A stretch of 37,920 bases of DNA. It comes from Acidimicrobiia bacterium. GTDB lineage: Bacteria; Actinomycetota; Acidimicrobiia; IMCC26256; JAENVU01. This document shows, in pieces, positions 26,641 to 35,037 of the stretch. The notes beneath the pieces were generated by a model. The model searched no databases and was not told the origin of the DNA. It was given only the letters and a program-made list of their open reading frames with translations. The stretch is taken from positions 1-37,920 of the forward strand of contig SHUZ01000006.1 in assembly GCA_009694415.1 (NCBI GenBank), read 5' to 3'. Position 1 is the first letter of the stretch, and each line of letters begins with the position of its first letter. A program made the translations under genes and the position numbers.

Positions 26641-26686
26641 GGCGCTCCGACTAATCCCGGTCTATGCAAATGTCATACGGAGCGCC
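26641..26686. repeat. 9-bp inverted repeat after tRNA-Ser
   Basis: Perfect arms GGCGCTCCG (26641-26649) and CGGAGCGCC (26678-26686) with a 28-nt spacer, between tRNA-Ser(GGA) and the cupin gene. It could be part of a terminator for the tRNA or an operator. No U tract follows. Confidence 0.5.
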
Positions 26687-26728
26687 TAGAGTGCCCTCGT
26701 TCTATTGCAGATGATCCGGGAGACGACA

Positions 26729-27628
26729 ATGTCTAGGTTGACGAATAAGGCACGCACGGCGGTTGTTGTAGGTGTAATCGCGGGCCTCGGGGTAACGGGA
26801 ATAGCCGGTGGAGCCGCAACGAAGGAAGCAACGCGCGTAACGCTCGGCGCGTCCCAGCCTGCCAATGCGCCAGGGCAGAGCCTCGCATTAGCCCGCGTGA
26901 CCATTCCGGGGGGCGTGACGTTGTCGGAGCACTACCACGAGGGAACTCAAGTAGCCCGCGTGATGTCCGGCAGGCTGAGCTATACGCTGGCCAGTGGGAC
27001 AGCCCTGCTAACGAGGGCTGGCACGACGAACGCGATTCAGATAGCTGGACCCAAGACGATTGTGTTGCGAAGAGGCGACACGATCGTGGAAAACGCTGGT
27101 CTCGCGCACTTTTCTGAGAATAAGACCAAGCGCCCCGTGATCATCATCTTGACCTCATTGCTAGCCAATGGAGCTCCTTCAGCGACCCCCGTTGGTAAGG
27201 GCGCGCCCGGCACTCCAATCACGATCAAGTCAGTGATTGCGTCTACCGGCAAGACCACATACTCCGTTGGACCGGAAGGCGAGCACACTTACGGCCAGAA
27301 CCGCTTGGTTGGACCATCGACCGTTGACGGCCAAGCAGTTATTGTCGAAATGTTGGGGAACGTCAACTACACGAACGGTAGCGGTCCCACATTCGGCTTC
27401 GTCACCTTCATGTTCGCCGACGGCTCAACACTTGCAACCACCTTCGCTGGAATATCCCAAGCGACCGCAGAAGGTGGCGCCAACTTCACCACAACTATGG
27501 GCGTGATCGGTGGCACCGGAAAGTACGCCGCGGTTACAGGCGGCACGGGAACCTTCATCGGCTCGCGCACAGCGGCCATTGGTGCGAACGTGGAAAGCAC
27601 GTTCTCGCTTCGCCTTATCAACAACTGA
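26729..27628 (+). CDS. Secreted cupin plus allene-oxide-cyclase/dirigent-like barrel protein
   Basis: The ATG at 26729 with GGGAG seven bases upstream gives 299 residues; a TTG-started extension to 26705 is less likely. Residues 8-32 form a signal peptide. The first half is cupin-like, with HYHEGTQVARVMSGRLSYTL and VLRRGDTIVENAGLAHFSENK, so His ligands for a metal are present. The second half has a calycin-like dirigent/AOC pattern, notably GGTGKYAAVTGGTGTFIGSR and the NRLVGPSTVDGQAV block. Such a combination in one polypeptide is unusual in my experience. Its substrate is unknown. It is followed by a solute-binding lipoprotein gene. Confidence 0.75.
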   Translation: MSRLTNKARTAVVVGVIAGLGVTGIAGGAATKEATRVTLGASQPANAPGQSLALARVTIPGGVTLSEHYHEGTQVARVMSGRLSYTLASGTALLTRAGTTNAIQIAGPKTIVLRRGDTIVENAGLAHFSENKTKRPVIIILTSLLANGAPSATPVGKGAPGTPITIKSVIASTGKTTYSVGPEGEHTYGQNRLVGPSTVDGQAVIVEMLGNVNYTNGSGPTFGFVTFMFADGSTLATTFAGISQATAEGGANFTTTMGVIGGTGKYAAVTGGTGTFIGSRTAAIGANVESTFSLRLINN

Positions 27629-27690
27629 CGACCTAACTATGCGGTGACCCAAGGTCCCCGACACTAACCAAACACAACCAGAGGAAACCT

Positions 27691-28965
27691 ATGCGCAAAT
27701 TGATCATCACCGCAGTTGTTATCGCCACGCTCGGCCTAGCTGGCTGTTCTAACAGCGACTCCGACGGCGAGTCCTCGGATAAACCAATCAAGGTCGGTGC
27801 ACTTCTCGACTTGACCGGCCCCGGCAAGACCCTCGGTATCGCAAGTAAAGCCGCTCTCGAAGCAGGCGTCATAGACGCTAAGGCCGACGGAGTAACCGTG
27901 GAACTAACCGTTGTCGATACCGGCAGCGTCCCTGCGACGGCGCTCTCTGAGATGCAGAGCCTGTTTGGCAAAGGTATCCACGCATTCGTAGGACCGCAAT
28001 CGAGTTCGGAGGCGCGCGAAATCCTTCCGGCGGCACAGGAGGCCGGTGCGATCATTGTGAGCCAAGGAAGTACGGCGTCGTCGCTCGCATTCGACAACGA
28101 CGCGCTCTTCCGCATGTTGCCTACCGACGTTGTAGAGGGCAAGGCAGCCGCGGACCTCATCACGAGCGGTGTCAAGACCTACGCGGTCGTGGCACATCGC
28201 GATGATGCCGGAAACAACGGACTCGCAAAGACGGTTACGGGCGATGTCACCGCGAACGGTGGCATCGTGATACCAGGTCCTTCTTATGCCCCAGACGCAA
28301 CAAACTTCGGACCGATCGCAGCGTTGATCGGCGCGACCATCGATGGCGCCCGTGCAGAGGCGAAGGCCGCTGGCGGTGAGACCCGCGTAGTGCTCTACCT
28401 CGCAGGATTCGATGAAGTCGCCTCGATTGCTACAGAGGCGGCCAAACTGAAGGCGTTTGATGGCATTCCGTGGTTTGGTGGCGACGGGTCTGCACAGAGT
28501 GCTGCGCTCATCGCGAATGCCTCGACAGACGCTTTCCTTGTCGAGCAAGCTGCCGGATATGACAGCCCGCTTCCGACGCTCGGCCGCGATAAGAAGCCTC
28601 CCTCCGACGCCCTTAACGCAGCATTGAACCCGTACGACAAAATTGATGATCCCCTACCGCTGGGCGCGTACGACGCCCTGATGCTGATCATCGAGGCACA
28701 GCAATCTGCTGGCACCACGGCGATCGGGCCCAAGCTTTGGAGCGCATTCGCCACGGCAGCAGAGACATACACCGGCGTCACAGGTGCAACGGTCCTCAAC
28801 TCGGCTGGCGACCGTGCATCCGGGGAGTTCGGGTACTGGGGTGTCTGCGTTGCCGAAGCGGGATTCGAATGGCATATGAACGGAACCTGGGTGCCACCGA
28901 AGGCCTCCGCGACACTTGGAACCATCGAGTACTGGGGATGCGGCAAGGACTCGGTCAGTAAGTAA
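27691..28965 (+). CDS. ABC-transporter substrate-binding lipoprotein (type 1 periplasmic-binding fold)
   Basis: A 424-residue lipoprotein with ribosome site GAGGAAA, signal sequence and lipobox LAGC (Cys19), followed by a Ser/Asp-rich linker. The core matches the branched-chain amino-acid-type (Leu/Ile/Val) binding family: KVGALLDLTGPGKTLGIASKAALEAGV and VGPQSSSEAREILPAAQEAGAIIVSQGST, a ligand-site block. No permease or ATPase gene is nearby, so the transporter partners are outside or it acts alone as a sensor. The ligand is unknown; amino acid, amide or short-chain organic acid are all possible. It lies 62 bases after the cupin-barrel gene. Confidence 0.88.
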   Translation: MRKLIITAVVIATLGLAGCSNSDSDGESSDKPIKVGALLDLTGPGKTLGIASKAALEAGVIDAKADGVTVELTVVDTGSVPATALSEMQSLFGKGIHAFVGPQSSSEAREILPAAQEAGAIIVSQGSTASSLAFDNDALFRMLPTDVVEGKAAADLITSGVKTYAVVAHRDDAGNNGLAKTVTGDVTANGGIVIPGPSYAPDATNFGPIAALIGATIDGARAEAKAAGGETRVVLYLAGFDEVASIATEAAKLKAFDGIPWFGGDGSAQSAALIANASTDAFLVEQAAGYDSPLPTLGRDKKPPSDALNAALNPYDKIDDPLPLGAYDALMLIIEAQQSAGTTAIGPKLWSAFATAAETYTGVTGATVLNSAGDRASGEFGYWGVCVAEAGFEWHMNGTWVPPKASATLGTIEYWGCGKDSVSK

Positions 28966-28993
28966 GTGGTTAGGTCCCTCTACGCTGCCCGGC

Positions 28994-29452
28994 GTGGAGG
29001 GACTTGATCACCTAATGGGCATCGCTCTCGACGAAGCTCGCTTGGCCGCCAAGCATGGCGACGTACCTGTAGGAGCCGTCGTGGCGCGTGTCGACTCTGG
29101 CGAAGTTCTGGCGCGGCGTCACAACGAACGCGAACTAACGAATGACCCGACTGCACACGCCGAGGTGCTCGCGCTGCGAGACGCTGCGACTGCGTTAGGG
29201 AACTGGCGCCTCGACGGTTGCGCGTTGGTCGTAACGCTCGAGCCTTGCCCGATGTGTATAGGTGCTGCACTCAACGCGCGCATCGACACGATTGTTTTTG
29301 GAGCAACTGATCCGAAAGCAGGAGCAGCGGGAAGTTTGTACAACCTCGCGGTTGATCCGCGCCTCAACCATGAGTGCAAGGTTATCCACGGAGTGCGCTC
29401 GGAGGACTCTGCTGCTCTCCTCCGCGAGTTTTTTGTAGCCCGTAGAGCATGA
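28994..29452 (+). CDS. tadA: tRNA-specific adenosine deaminase
   Basis: Deaminates wobble A34 to inosine in tRNA-Arg(ACG). I take GTG at 28994 (VEGLDHLMGIALDEARLAAKHGDVPVGAVV) as start; ATG 29015 is the alternative, and upstream codons to 28916 overlap the lipoprotein gene. Zinc ligands are His55 (HAE with catalytic Glu57), and Cys85 and Cys88 in PCPMC. The C-terminal NHECKVIHGVRSEDSAALLREFF is typical of the family. A serine tRNA gene follows on the same strand. Confidence 0.94.
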   Translation: MEGLDHLMGIALDEARLAAKHGDVPVGAVVARVDSGEVLARRHNERELTNDPTAHAEVLALRDAATALGNWRLDGCALVVTLEPCPMCIGAALNARIDTIVFGATDPKAGAAGSLYNLAVDPRLNHECKVIHGVRSEDSAALLREFFVARRA

Positions 29453-29521
29453 GACTCGACCGGTAGACTCGACGGAGTACCGATCGGTACGCGGGAGCGA
29501 CTCAGTGGGTTGCTTCACCGA

Positions 29522-29606
29522 GGAGGGGTGCGAGAGCGGCCGAATCGGATGGTCTCGAAAACCATTGTGGCGCAAGTCACCGTGGGTTCAAATCCCACCC
29601 CCTCCG
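29522..29606 (+). tRNA. tRNA-Ser (anticodon CGA)
   Basis: The acceptor GGAGGGG pairs with CCCCTCC. The anticodon loop CTCGAAA lies between GGATGGT and ACCATT, giving anticodon CGA (codon UCG). A long variable arm and the T arm GTGGG, TTCAAAT, CCCAC follow. The 3' CCA is not encoded (GCTCA follows). It shares much of the D-arm and T-arm sequence with the tRNA at 26547. Confidence 0.96.
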
Positions 29607-29617
29607 CTCACCGTCGG

Positions 29618-29632
29618 CCGCCCCTGGGGCGG
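29618..29632 (+). terminator. Terminator-like hairpin after tRNA-Ser(CGA)
   Basis: A compact GC stem CCGCCC, CTG, GGGCGG 12 bases after the tRNA, followed by TTCGG. No strong U tract, so termination or processing is plausible rather than proven. Confidence 0.45.
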
Positions 29633-29672
29633 TTCGGCGCGCGCGGCACATATTCCGACCGAGGCGACACGC

Positions 29673-29735
29673 GTTTCGACACGCGAAATGCGCACCCTGG
29701 TGCCCCATTTCAGCGCTGAAACAGGATTGGGGTTA
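29673..29735 (+). repeat. Dispersed three-hairpin repeat, copy C
   Basis: The most diverged copy, but structurally the cleanest: TTTCG-ACACG-CGAAA, GCACC-CT-GGTGC and the perfect palindrome TTTCAGCGCTGAAA. The end GGGGTTA supplies the antisense of the metF stop codon TAA. The base changes relative to A, B and D preserve the hairpins. Confidence 0.8.
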
Positions 29736-30590
29736 GGTCGAGGCTAGGTCGAGGTTTTCATAGATCATCCGCGTCGCTCTGGACCTGTTCATTGTGTAGA
29801 AATGCAGGCCCGGAACGCCGCCATCGATTAACTCCTGACACAACCGCGTCGCTTCTTCGACACCGACAGCGAACACCGCTTCCGGATCCTCTTCGACTGC
29901 ATACAACTTCTTCGCCAACCATGCAGGGAACTCCGAACCTTGCAACTCGGACATCCGTTTGATGCTGCCGATCGCCGTTGCGGGCATGATCCCAGCAATT
30001 ACCGGTCGGTTCACACCAGTAGCGTGCAAGCTTTCTACGAGATCGAAGTAGTGCGCGGCATCGAAGAAAAACTGTGTGATCGCGAAGTCCGCTTCGGAAA
30101 GTTTCTCTGCCGTGTGAGCGCGGTCCGCTTCGATGCTCTGCGAACGCGGGTGGGGTTCGGGATGTGCTGCCACACCGATAGCAAAGTCGCCAACCTCACG
30201 TATCAGACGCACCAATTCGATCGCGTATTCCAATTCGCTCGGTGGAAGATCAAGATCTTTCGGCGCATCGCCGCCTAGGGCAAGGATGTTCTCGATGCCG
30301 GCATCGCGGTAGCGAACAACAATGTCGTGCAGTTCTTGGCGTGAATGCCCAACGCATGTCAGATGGGCCATTGGCGTAATCGACGTATCTCGCAAGATTC
30401 CGGTGACGATCGAATGGGTCTTCTCTCGCGTAGACCCACCAGCCCCGTATGTGACAGAGACGTACGACGGCTGCAGCGGTTCCAACTCTGCAAGCGCCGC
30501 GGTCATCGCCGCCTCGGCTGCAGGCGTACGCGGCGGAAAGAACTCGAAGCTGTAACTCGGGCCGCGAGCGAGTATCTCGGTGATCTTCAT
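29733..30590 (-). CDS. metF: Methylenetetrahydrofolate reductase
   Basis: Reduces 5,10-methylene-THF to 5-methyl-THF for methionine synthesis, FAD-dependent. The 285 residues show YSFEFFPPRTPAAEAAM with the Glu-containing N-terminal strand, SVTYGAGGSTREKTHSIV, THLTC-like MAHLTCVGHSRQEL, ENILALGGDAPKD, GVAAHPEPHPRS and FAITQFFFDAAHYFDLVE. The length and motifs match the single-domain bacterial form. The metF stop lies in repeat copy C, and the gene is divergent from the DUF2505 gene, 54 bases between starts. No B12 or SAM riboswitch is seen upstream. Confidence 0.95.
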   Translation of the reverse strand: MKITEILARGPSYSFEFFPPRTPAAEAAMTAALAELEPLQPSYVSVTYGAGGSTREKTHSIVTGILRDTSITPMAHLTCVGHSRQELHDIVVRYRDAGIENILALGGDAPKDLDLPPSELEYAIELVRLIREVGDFAIGVAAHPEPHPRSQSIEADRAHTAEKLSEADFAITQFFFDAAHYFDLVESLHATGVNRPVIAGIMPATAIGSIKRMSELQGSEFPAWLAKKLYAVEEDPEAVFAVGVEEATRLCQELIDGGVPGLHFYTMNRSRATRMIYENLDLAST

Positions 30591-30644
30591 GAAGAGCCCA
30601 TATTACGCGAGACTCCATACAAACCGGACCGACCAGGAGAACTT

Positions 30645-31136
30645 GTGGACTTTCAAATTGTGCAAAAGATCGACGGCGACTTGGATGCCGTCGAAGCAGC
30701 CTTGGTTGATCCGGCCTTCCTCGTCCGCATGACAGAACTCCCCAAACTCGGATCTGCCGAAGTAATCAACCAGGAGCGCGACGGCGATGTAGTGCGTCAG
30801 CAGGTGCGCTACCTCTTTGAAGCGGATCTCTCCGGCGCCGTTACAAAGGTCGTCGATCCCAAACTTCTCACTTGGGTGGAGGACTCAACGTGCGACCTGG
30901 CATCGCACCGCACAACATGCAAGATCCTGCCCGATCACTACCAAGACCTTTTGAGCGCGCGGTTCGACGCGGAGATGACGGCTGATGGCGGACAAACGAT
31001 TCGAACGATCAGCGGGAGTTTGAAGGTAAAAATACTGCTCGTAGGTGGACGCGTGGAACGCTCGATATTGGGGGGTCTCGAAGAGAACGCCGTAGCGCAA
31101 GCGGCGCTTCTCGCAGCCTGGATCGCAGCTAAGTAG
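30645..31136 (+). CDS. DUF2505 family protein
   Basis: A 163-residue protein from GTG 30645 preceded by AGGAGA at 30635-30640. The long upstream extension of this frame lies antisense to metF and is rejected. The sequence [29 protein letters not shown] and the later [27 protein letters not shown] correspond to DUF2505, which has an SRPBCC-like (START-type) lipid-binding fold of unknown ligand. It has no signal peptide. Its stop overlaps the copper ATPase stop on the other strand by eight bases. Confidence 0.82.
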   Translation: MDFQIVQKIDGDLDAVEAALVDPAFLVRMTELPKLGSAEVINQERDGDVVRQQVRYLFEADLSGAVTKVVDPKLLTWVEDSTCDLASHRTTCKILPDHYQDLLSARFDAEMTADGGQTIRTISGSLKVKILLVGGRVERSILGGLEENAVAQAALLAAWIAAK

Positions 31137-33372
31137 AGCGGGCGCCTTGAAAGCGACGTAGCCGTAACGAATTGCTCACCACGAACACACTTGAGAAACC
31201 CATGGCTGCTGCCGCGATCATCGGGTTCAGCAATCCGAAAGCCGCAAGCGGAATCGCTGCCACGTTGTATGCGAACGCCCAAAAGAGGTTTCCCTTGATT
31301 GTGGCGAGTGTGCGACGCGACAGTGCGATTGCATCGGCTGCTCCTTGAAGGTTGCCGCTCACCAGCGTCACGTCGCTCGCCTCGATCGCGACGTCGGTAC
31401 CGGTTCCGATCGATATGCCGAGATCTGCTTGCGCTAGTGCCGGTGCATCGTTCACACCATCTCCTACGACCGCTACCTCGTGACCGTCGGCCTGTAATAG
31501 CCGCACGGCAGCAACCTTTTCTTCGGGCATAGCGTCGGCGATTACCTCATCGACTCCAACCGCTCGCGCGATTGCCTCCGCTGTCGCCTTTCGATCTCCC
31601 GTGATCATCACCGTCCGAATACCCAGTTGATGAAGTGCCGAGATCGCTGCAACCGATGTCGGCTTGACCGTATCTGCAACTACAAAAGCTGCGCGCGTCT
31701 TGCCGTCCCATCCAACGAATACCGTTGTACGTCCGAGTTCGGATGCAGCGGTCTCCGCTTCGAGCAATTCGGATGTCGTTTCTCCGATCCACGCACTCCG
31801 CCCAACCAACACATGAACACCATCGACCACAGCGCTAGCGCCGCGGCCCGGTGTGTTCTCGAACTGCGTCGCTGTTCCTAGCTGAAGTCCATTACTGCGC
31901 GCGCCGTTAGCGATGGCGCGCGCAATGGGATGTTCAGACGCGTCCTCGACGGTTGCAGCGAGCGTCATAACCCTTGCCTCGTCCTCACCGTTGGCTACCA
32001 CGAAGTCGACTAGTTCCATGCGTCCTTCCGTGATCGTTCCGGTCTTATCGAGCACAGCTGTATCGATGCGCTTGGTAGCCTCGAGCACTTCGCCACCTTT
32101 GATGACGATTCCCAACTGTGCGCCCCGACCCGTGCCAACCATGATGGCCGTCGGTGTCGCAAGACCGAGCGCGCATGGGCAAGCGACAATGAGTACAGCG
32201 ACGGCTGCAGTGAACGCTTCTGTGGCGGGGTGTCCGGTCGCCATCCAACCAGCGAGAGTAACGGCGGCGATCACCAACACGATCGGAACGAACACCGCAG
32301 ACACCCGATCGGCAAGCCGTTGCACGGGAGCCTTCGAACCCTGTGCCTCCGCGACCAGCCGCGCAATCTGCGCAAGCGCGCTTTCGGATCCCAGCCGCGT
32401 TGCTTCAACTACAAGTCTTCCTGTGGTATTCAGCGAAGCTCCAAAAACTTCTTGGCCAACGAGAACGTCTACCGGTACCGACTCGCCGGTCAGCATCGAC
32501 AAGTCGAGCGAACTCGCACCCTCGACGACCCGACCATCAGTCGCGACCTTCTCGCCGGGACGCACAAGGAACCGATCACCAACTGCAAGACTCGATACCG
32601 GAATCTCATCACCATTTTCGAGGCGCGCGATTTTCGGCGCCATGTCAAGTAGCGCTCGTAGTGCCTCGCTCGACCTGCCGCGCGCTCGCAGCTCAAAATA
32701 TTTGCCGAGAAGCAGCAACGTCATCACGACTGCACCTACTTCGAAGTAGACGTCGGTCTCGGCACCGCTCATCCCTTCCATCGAATTCATCCCAGAGTCG
32801 GCTGCATCGAAAAATACGAGAGCGACTACAGACCACACCCAAGCCGCTGTTGTGCCTAGCGAAACAAGAGTGTCCATCGTGACCGCCCGGTGCCGAAGAT
32901 TCACAAGCGCTGCGCGGTGGTACGGCCATCCCGCCCAGAAAATAACGGGGGTTGCAAGTGCGAACGCCACCCACTGCCAACCGGTAAACATGAACCGCGG
33001 AACCATTGAAATCAACAACAACGGAACGGTTAGAACTGCGGCGAATTTGAAGCGACGCAGCACGTCGGTCGCGCTCGTGTCGTTGTGCACATGGCTCTCG
33101 GCTTGGACTTGGCCGTCGATCGGTTCCGGACTTTGGTACCCAAGCTGCGTAACAACTTCGCGCATCGAGTCTGGAGTAGTCGTCGCAGTGTCGTAACTAA
33201 CCGTCGCGATAGATGTCGCGAAATTGACGTTGCACTCTCTAACACCATCGAGTTGCACAAGGCCACGCTCGATTCGAGCCGCGCACGCCGCGCAGGTCAT
33301 TCCCTCAATCGGCAAGTCAACGCGTGTCACTTGGTGGTGCAGTCCGGCTGTGGGTTGCTGATTCGGTGACAT
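31129..33372 (-). CDS. copA: Copper-translocating P1B-type ATPase
   Basis: Exports Cu(I) across the membrane using ATP. The 747-residue protein has one N-terminal HMA domain with Cys27 and Cys30 ([12 protein letters not shown]) and transmembrane segments. The translocation motif is CPC ([11 protein letters not shown]), the phosphorylation site DKTGTITEG, the nucleotide domain has HP (SEHPIARA), and the hinge is [11 protein letters not shown]. The C-terminal NxxxIPLA pair is [13 protein letters not shown] with SNSLRLRRF. The gene starts 25 bases past a palindromic site shared with csoR on the other strand. Copper specificity is supported by CPC plus CsoR. Confidence 0.95.
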   Translation of the reverse strand: MSPNQQPTAGLHHQVTRVDLPIEGMTCAACAARIERGLVQLDGVRECNVNFATSIATVSYDTATTTPDSMREVVTQLGYQSPEPIDGQVQAESHVHNDTSATDVLRRFKFAAVLTVPLLLISMVPRFMFTGWQWVAFALATPVIFWAGWPYHRAALVNLRHRAVTMDTLVSLGTTAAWVWSVVALVFFDAADSGMNSMEGMSGAETDVYFEVGAVVMTLLLLGKYFELRARGRSSEALRALLDMAPKIARLENGDEIPVSSLAVGDRFLVRPGEKVATDGRVVEGASSLDLSMLTGESVPVDVLVGQEVFGASLNTTGRLVVEATRLGSESALAQIARLVAEAQGSKAPVQRLADRVSAVFVPIVLVIAAVTLAGWMATGHPATEAFTAAVAVLIVACPCALGLATPTAIMVGTGRGAQLGIVIKGGEVLEATKRIDTAVLDKTGTITEGRMELVDFVVANGEDEARVMTLAATVEDASEHPIARAIANGARSNGLQLGTATQFENTPGRGASAVVDGVHVLVGRSAWIGETTSELLEAETAASELGRTTVFVGWDGKTRAAFVVADTVKPTSVAAISALHQLGIRTVMITGDRKATAEAIARAVGVDEVIADAMPEEKVAAVRLLQADGHEVAVVGDGVNDAPALAQADLGISIGTGTDVAIEASDVTLVSGNLQGAADAIALSRRTLATIKGNLFWAFAYNVAAIPLAAFGLLNPMIAAAAMGFSSVFVVSNSLRLRRFQGARST

Positions 33373-33397
33373 GTCTTGCCTCCTCGCTCGTCGGCGA

Positions 33398-33421
33398 TAT
33401 AGGATACCCCTGTACCCTATA
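33398..33421. promoter_or_regulatory. Palindromic CsoR-type operator
   Basis: Half-sites TATAGGATAC and GTACCCTATA separated by four bases (CCCT); nine of ten positions are symmetric. It lies between the divergent copA and csoR starts. The GTAC/CCC core resembles known CsoR operators, so apo-CsoR likely represses both genes until Cu(I) binds. Confidence 0.7.
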
Positions 33422-33462
33422 TTTAGTCAACTGGGCGACCGACGGCCCACCAGGAGGTTTCA

Positions 33463-33738
33463 GTGCGCGGCTACACGATGCACAAGGACGACTACCAGCG
33501 CCGACTGTCCCGAATCGAAGGCCAGGTACGAGGTCTCTCACGCATGATCGAGGAAGACAAGTACTGCATAGATGTCCTCACTCAGATCGCTTCGGTCTCC
33601 AAGGCATTGCAGGGGGTAGGACTCGGATTGTTGGATGAACACCTTCGCCATTGCGTGCGTGAGGCAGAAGCTCGCGGCGAGGGCGAAGACAAGATCGGCG
33701 AAGCAATCCGAGCAGTAGAACGGCTACTCAGGGTCTGA
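33463..33738 (+). CDS. csoR: Copper-sensing transcriptional repressor CsoR
   Basis: An all-helical repressor, 91 residues from a GTG at 33463 with AGGAGG at 33452-33457. The Cu(I) ligand set is complete by position: Cys35, His60 and Cys64, matching the C-x24-H-x3-C arrangement of M. tuberculosis CsoR. The N-terminal RRLSRIEGQVRGLSRMIEEDKYCIDVL is the family signature. It is divergent from copA around the palindrome, which fits autoregulation. A large inverted repeat follows the stop. Confidence 0.94.
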   Translation: MRGYTMHKDDYQRRLSRIEGQVRGLSRMIEEDKYCIDVLTQIASVSKALQGVGLGLLDEHLRHCVREAEARGEGEDKIGEAIRAVERLLRV

Positions 33739-33751
33739 TATTCGCATCTCC

Positions 33752-33810
33752 AGGGCGATCTCGGCACGTTTCGGGCCCTTATAGGGCCTCGAACGTTCCG
33801 AGATTGCCCT
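33752..33810. repeat. Long near-perfect inverted repeat after csoR
   Basis: Two 28-nt arms (33752-33779 and 33783-33810) flank a 3-nt spacer. They pair at 23 Watson-Crick positions, three G-U wobbles and two mismatches. No U tract follows, and it is unlike the dispersed repeat. Could be an RNA element of csoR mRNA or a MITE-like relic. Confidence 0.75.
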
Positions 33811-33834
33811 TGCGGGTCGTGGCAGACTCGCAAG

Positions 33835-34953
33835 ATGCCTCCCGAGAAACTTTCCTGGAAACACCTCTACGACGAGGTTGTTACCAGCGGCCTCTGCACA
33901 GGCTGTGCTGGATGCGTCATCGCTTGCCCTCACGATGTTCTCGGGTACGACGACTTGAACGGCGTTTACAAGCCACTCCAGACTGAAGACTTCGGTGGGC
34001 CCGGCGATTGCTCGCACGGTGACAAGTCATGCACAAGTTGCACGCGCGCGTGTCCACGCTTTCGCGCTTGGGAACCAGAGATCGACGGCTTCCTGTTCGG
34101 ACGCGCTCGCCAAGCAGAGGAAGTGTCGGGAATATACAAAGACGTCGTGCTCGCACGCGCGACCGATCCCGTGCTGCACGAAGTCGGCCAAGACGGTGGA
34201 CTTGTTTCAGCGATCCTTCTCTACTGTCTCGAGAACGACATCATCGATGCCGCTCTCGTGAGTTACCTCGAAGGTGACGGATCCACCTGGAAAGCGATAC
34301 CGGGCGTTGCGCGCAACAAGGAAGACATCATCGCCTCGGCAGGTAGTCGGTATACCTACTCGGCCAACACGCTCGCCTACACCGAAGCAATCGAGAGCGG
34401 CGCGGAACGCATAGCGCTGGTCGGTATGAGTTGTCAGTCATCTATCCCGCCAGTTATGAAACAACGCAAGGCCGGGAAAGTCGCTCGTCGCCTTGCGCTG
34501 TCAATCGGCCTTTTGTGTTCGAAGACCTTCGACGACGCGATCTTCGAAGAGTTGTTCGAAGCCAAGTACGGACTGAAGCGCGCTGACATGCGCAAAATGA
34601 ATATCAAAGGTGTGTTCCAGATTTGGATGCACAACGGTGACTACCACGAGGTGCCGCTAAAGGAATGTCACGCGTGGACACGCGAGGGCTGCAAGCTCTG
34701 TCCTGACTTTGCGGCAGAGCATGCCGACATATCGACGGGCGGCATCGGCGCATTCAACGACTGGACTCTCACGATCGTGCGCACGGAGATCGGCAGAGAA
34801 ATCATGGCGGGGCTACAAGATGCCGGATGGATAGAGGTGCGCCCCGGAGACGATGACCCGGGAGCAATCGCACTGATGCACAAGTTGGCTGCGAAGTCAC
34901 GCAAGCGTTGGCCCGAGTTCGCCGTCGACGCGCCGCGACTCCTGACTACATAA
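33835..34953 (+). CDS. Coenzyme F420 hydrogenase/dehydrogenase beta-subunit family protein (FrhB-like)
   Basis: A 372-residue iron-sulfur flavoprotein-like oxidoreductase. N-terminally there are Cys21, Cys24, Cys27 and Cys31 (CTGCAGCVIACP), and a second set Cys59, Cys66, Cys69 and Cys73 (CTSCTRACP) for two 4Fe-4S clusters. The FrhB N and C halves follow with DGGLVSAILLYCLE and GMSCQSSIPP. Relatives use F420 or couple electrons to other partners; no F420 biosynthesis gene is in the window, so the cofactor is unproven. It ends 22 bases before repeat copy D and converges on the SCO1664-like gene. Confidence 0.85.
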   Translation: MPPEKLSWKHLYDEVVTSGLCTGCAGCVIACPHDVLGYDDLNGVYKPLQTEDFGGPGDCSHGDKSCTSCTRACPRFRAWEPEIDGFLFGRARQAEEVSGIYKDVVLARATDPVLHEVGQDGGLVSAILLYCLENDIIDAALVSYLEGDGSTWKAIPGVARNKEDIIASAGSRYTYSANTLAYTEAIESGAERIALVGMSCQSSIPPVMKQRKAGKVARRLALSIGLLCSKTFDDAIFEELFEAKYGLKRADMRKMNIKGVFQIWMHNGDYHEVPLKECHAWTREGCKLCPDFAAEHADISTGGIGAFNDWTLTIVRTEIGREIMAGLQDAGWIEVRPGDDDPGAIALMHKLAAKSRKRWPEFAVDAPRLLTT

Positions 34954-34974
34954 CCGGATCGGCGCGCGACCTCT

Positions 34975-35037
34975 GTTTCAACACGCGTATTGAGCACCGG
35001 GGTGCTCGGTTTCGGTGCTGAAATAGGGCGGGGGTTA
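34975..35037 (+). repeat. Dispersed three-hairpin repeat, copy D
   Basis: Copy D has GTTTCAACACGCGTATTGAG, a 7-bp central stem GAGCACC and GGTGCTC with loop GG, and TTTCGGTGCTGAAA, then TAGGGCGGGGGTTA. The last TTA is the antisense of the TAA stop of the SCO1664-like gene, exactly the arrangement in copy C with metF. Confidence 0.85.

Noticed and set aside
29505-29747. Plus-strand ORFs over tRNA-Ser(CGA)
   Set aside because: They translate the tRNA itself and the repeat copy; not protein coding.
30345-30644. 5' extension of the DUF2505 frame
   Set aside because: Antisense to metF; the GTG at 30645 has a good ribosome site and family-like N-terminus.
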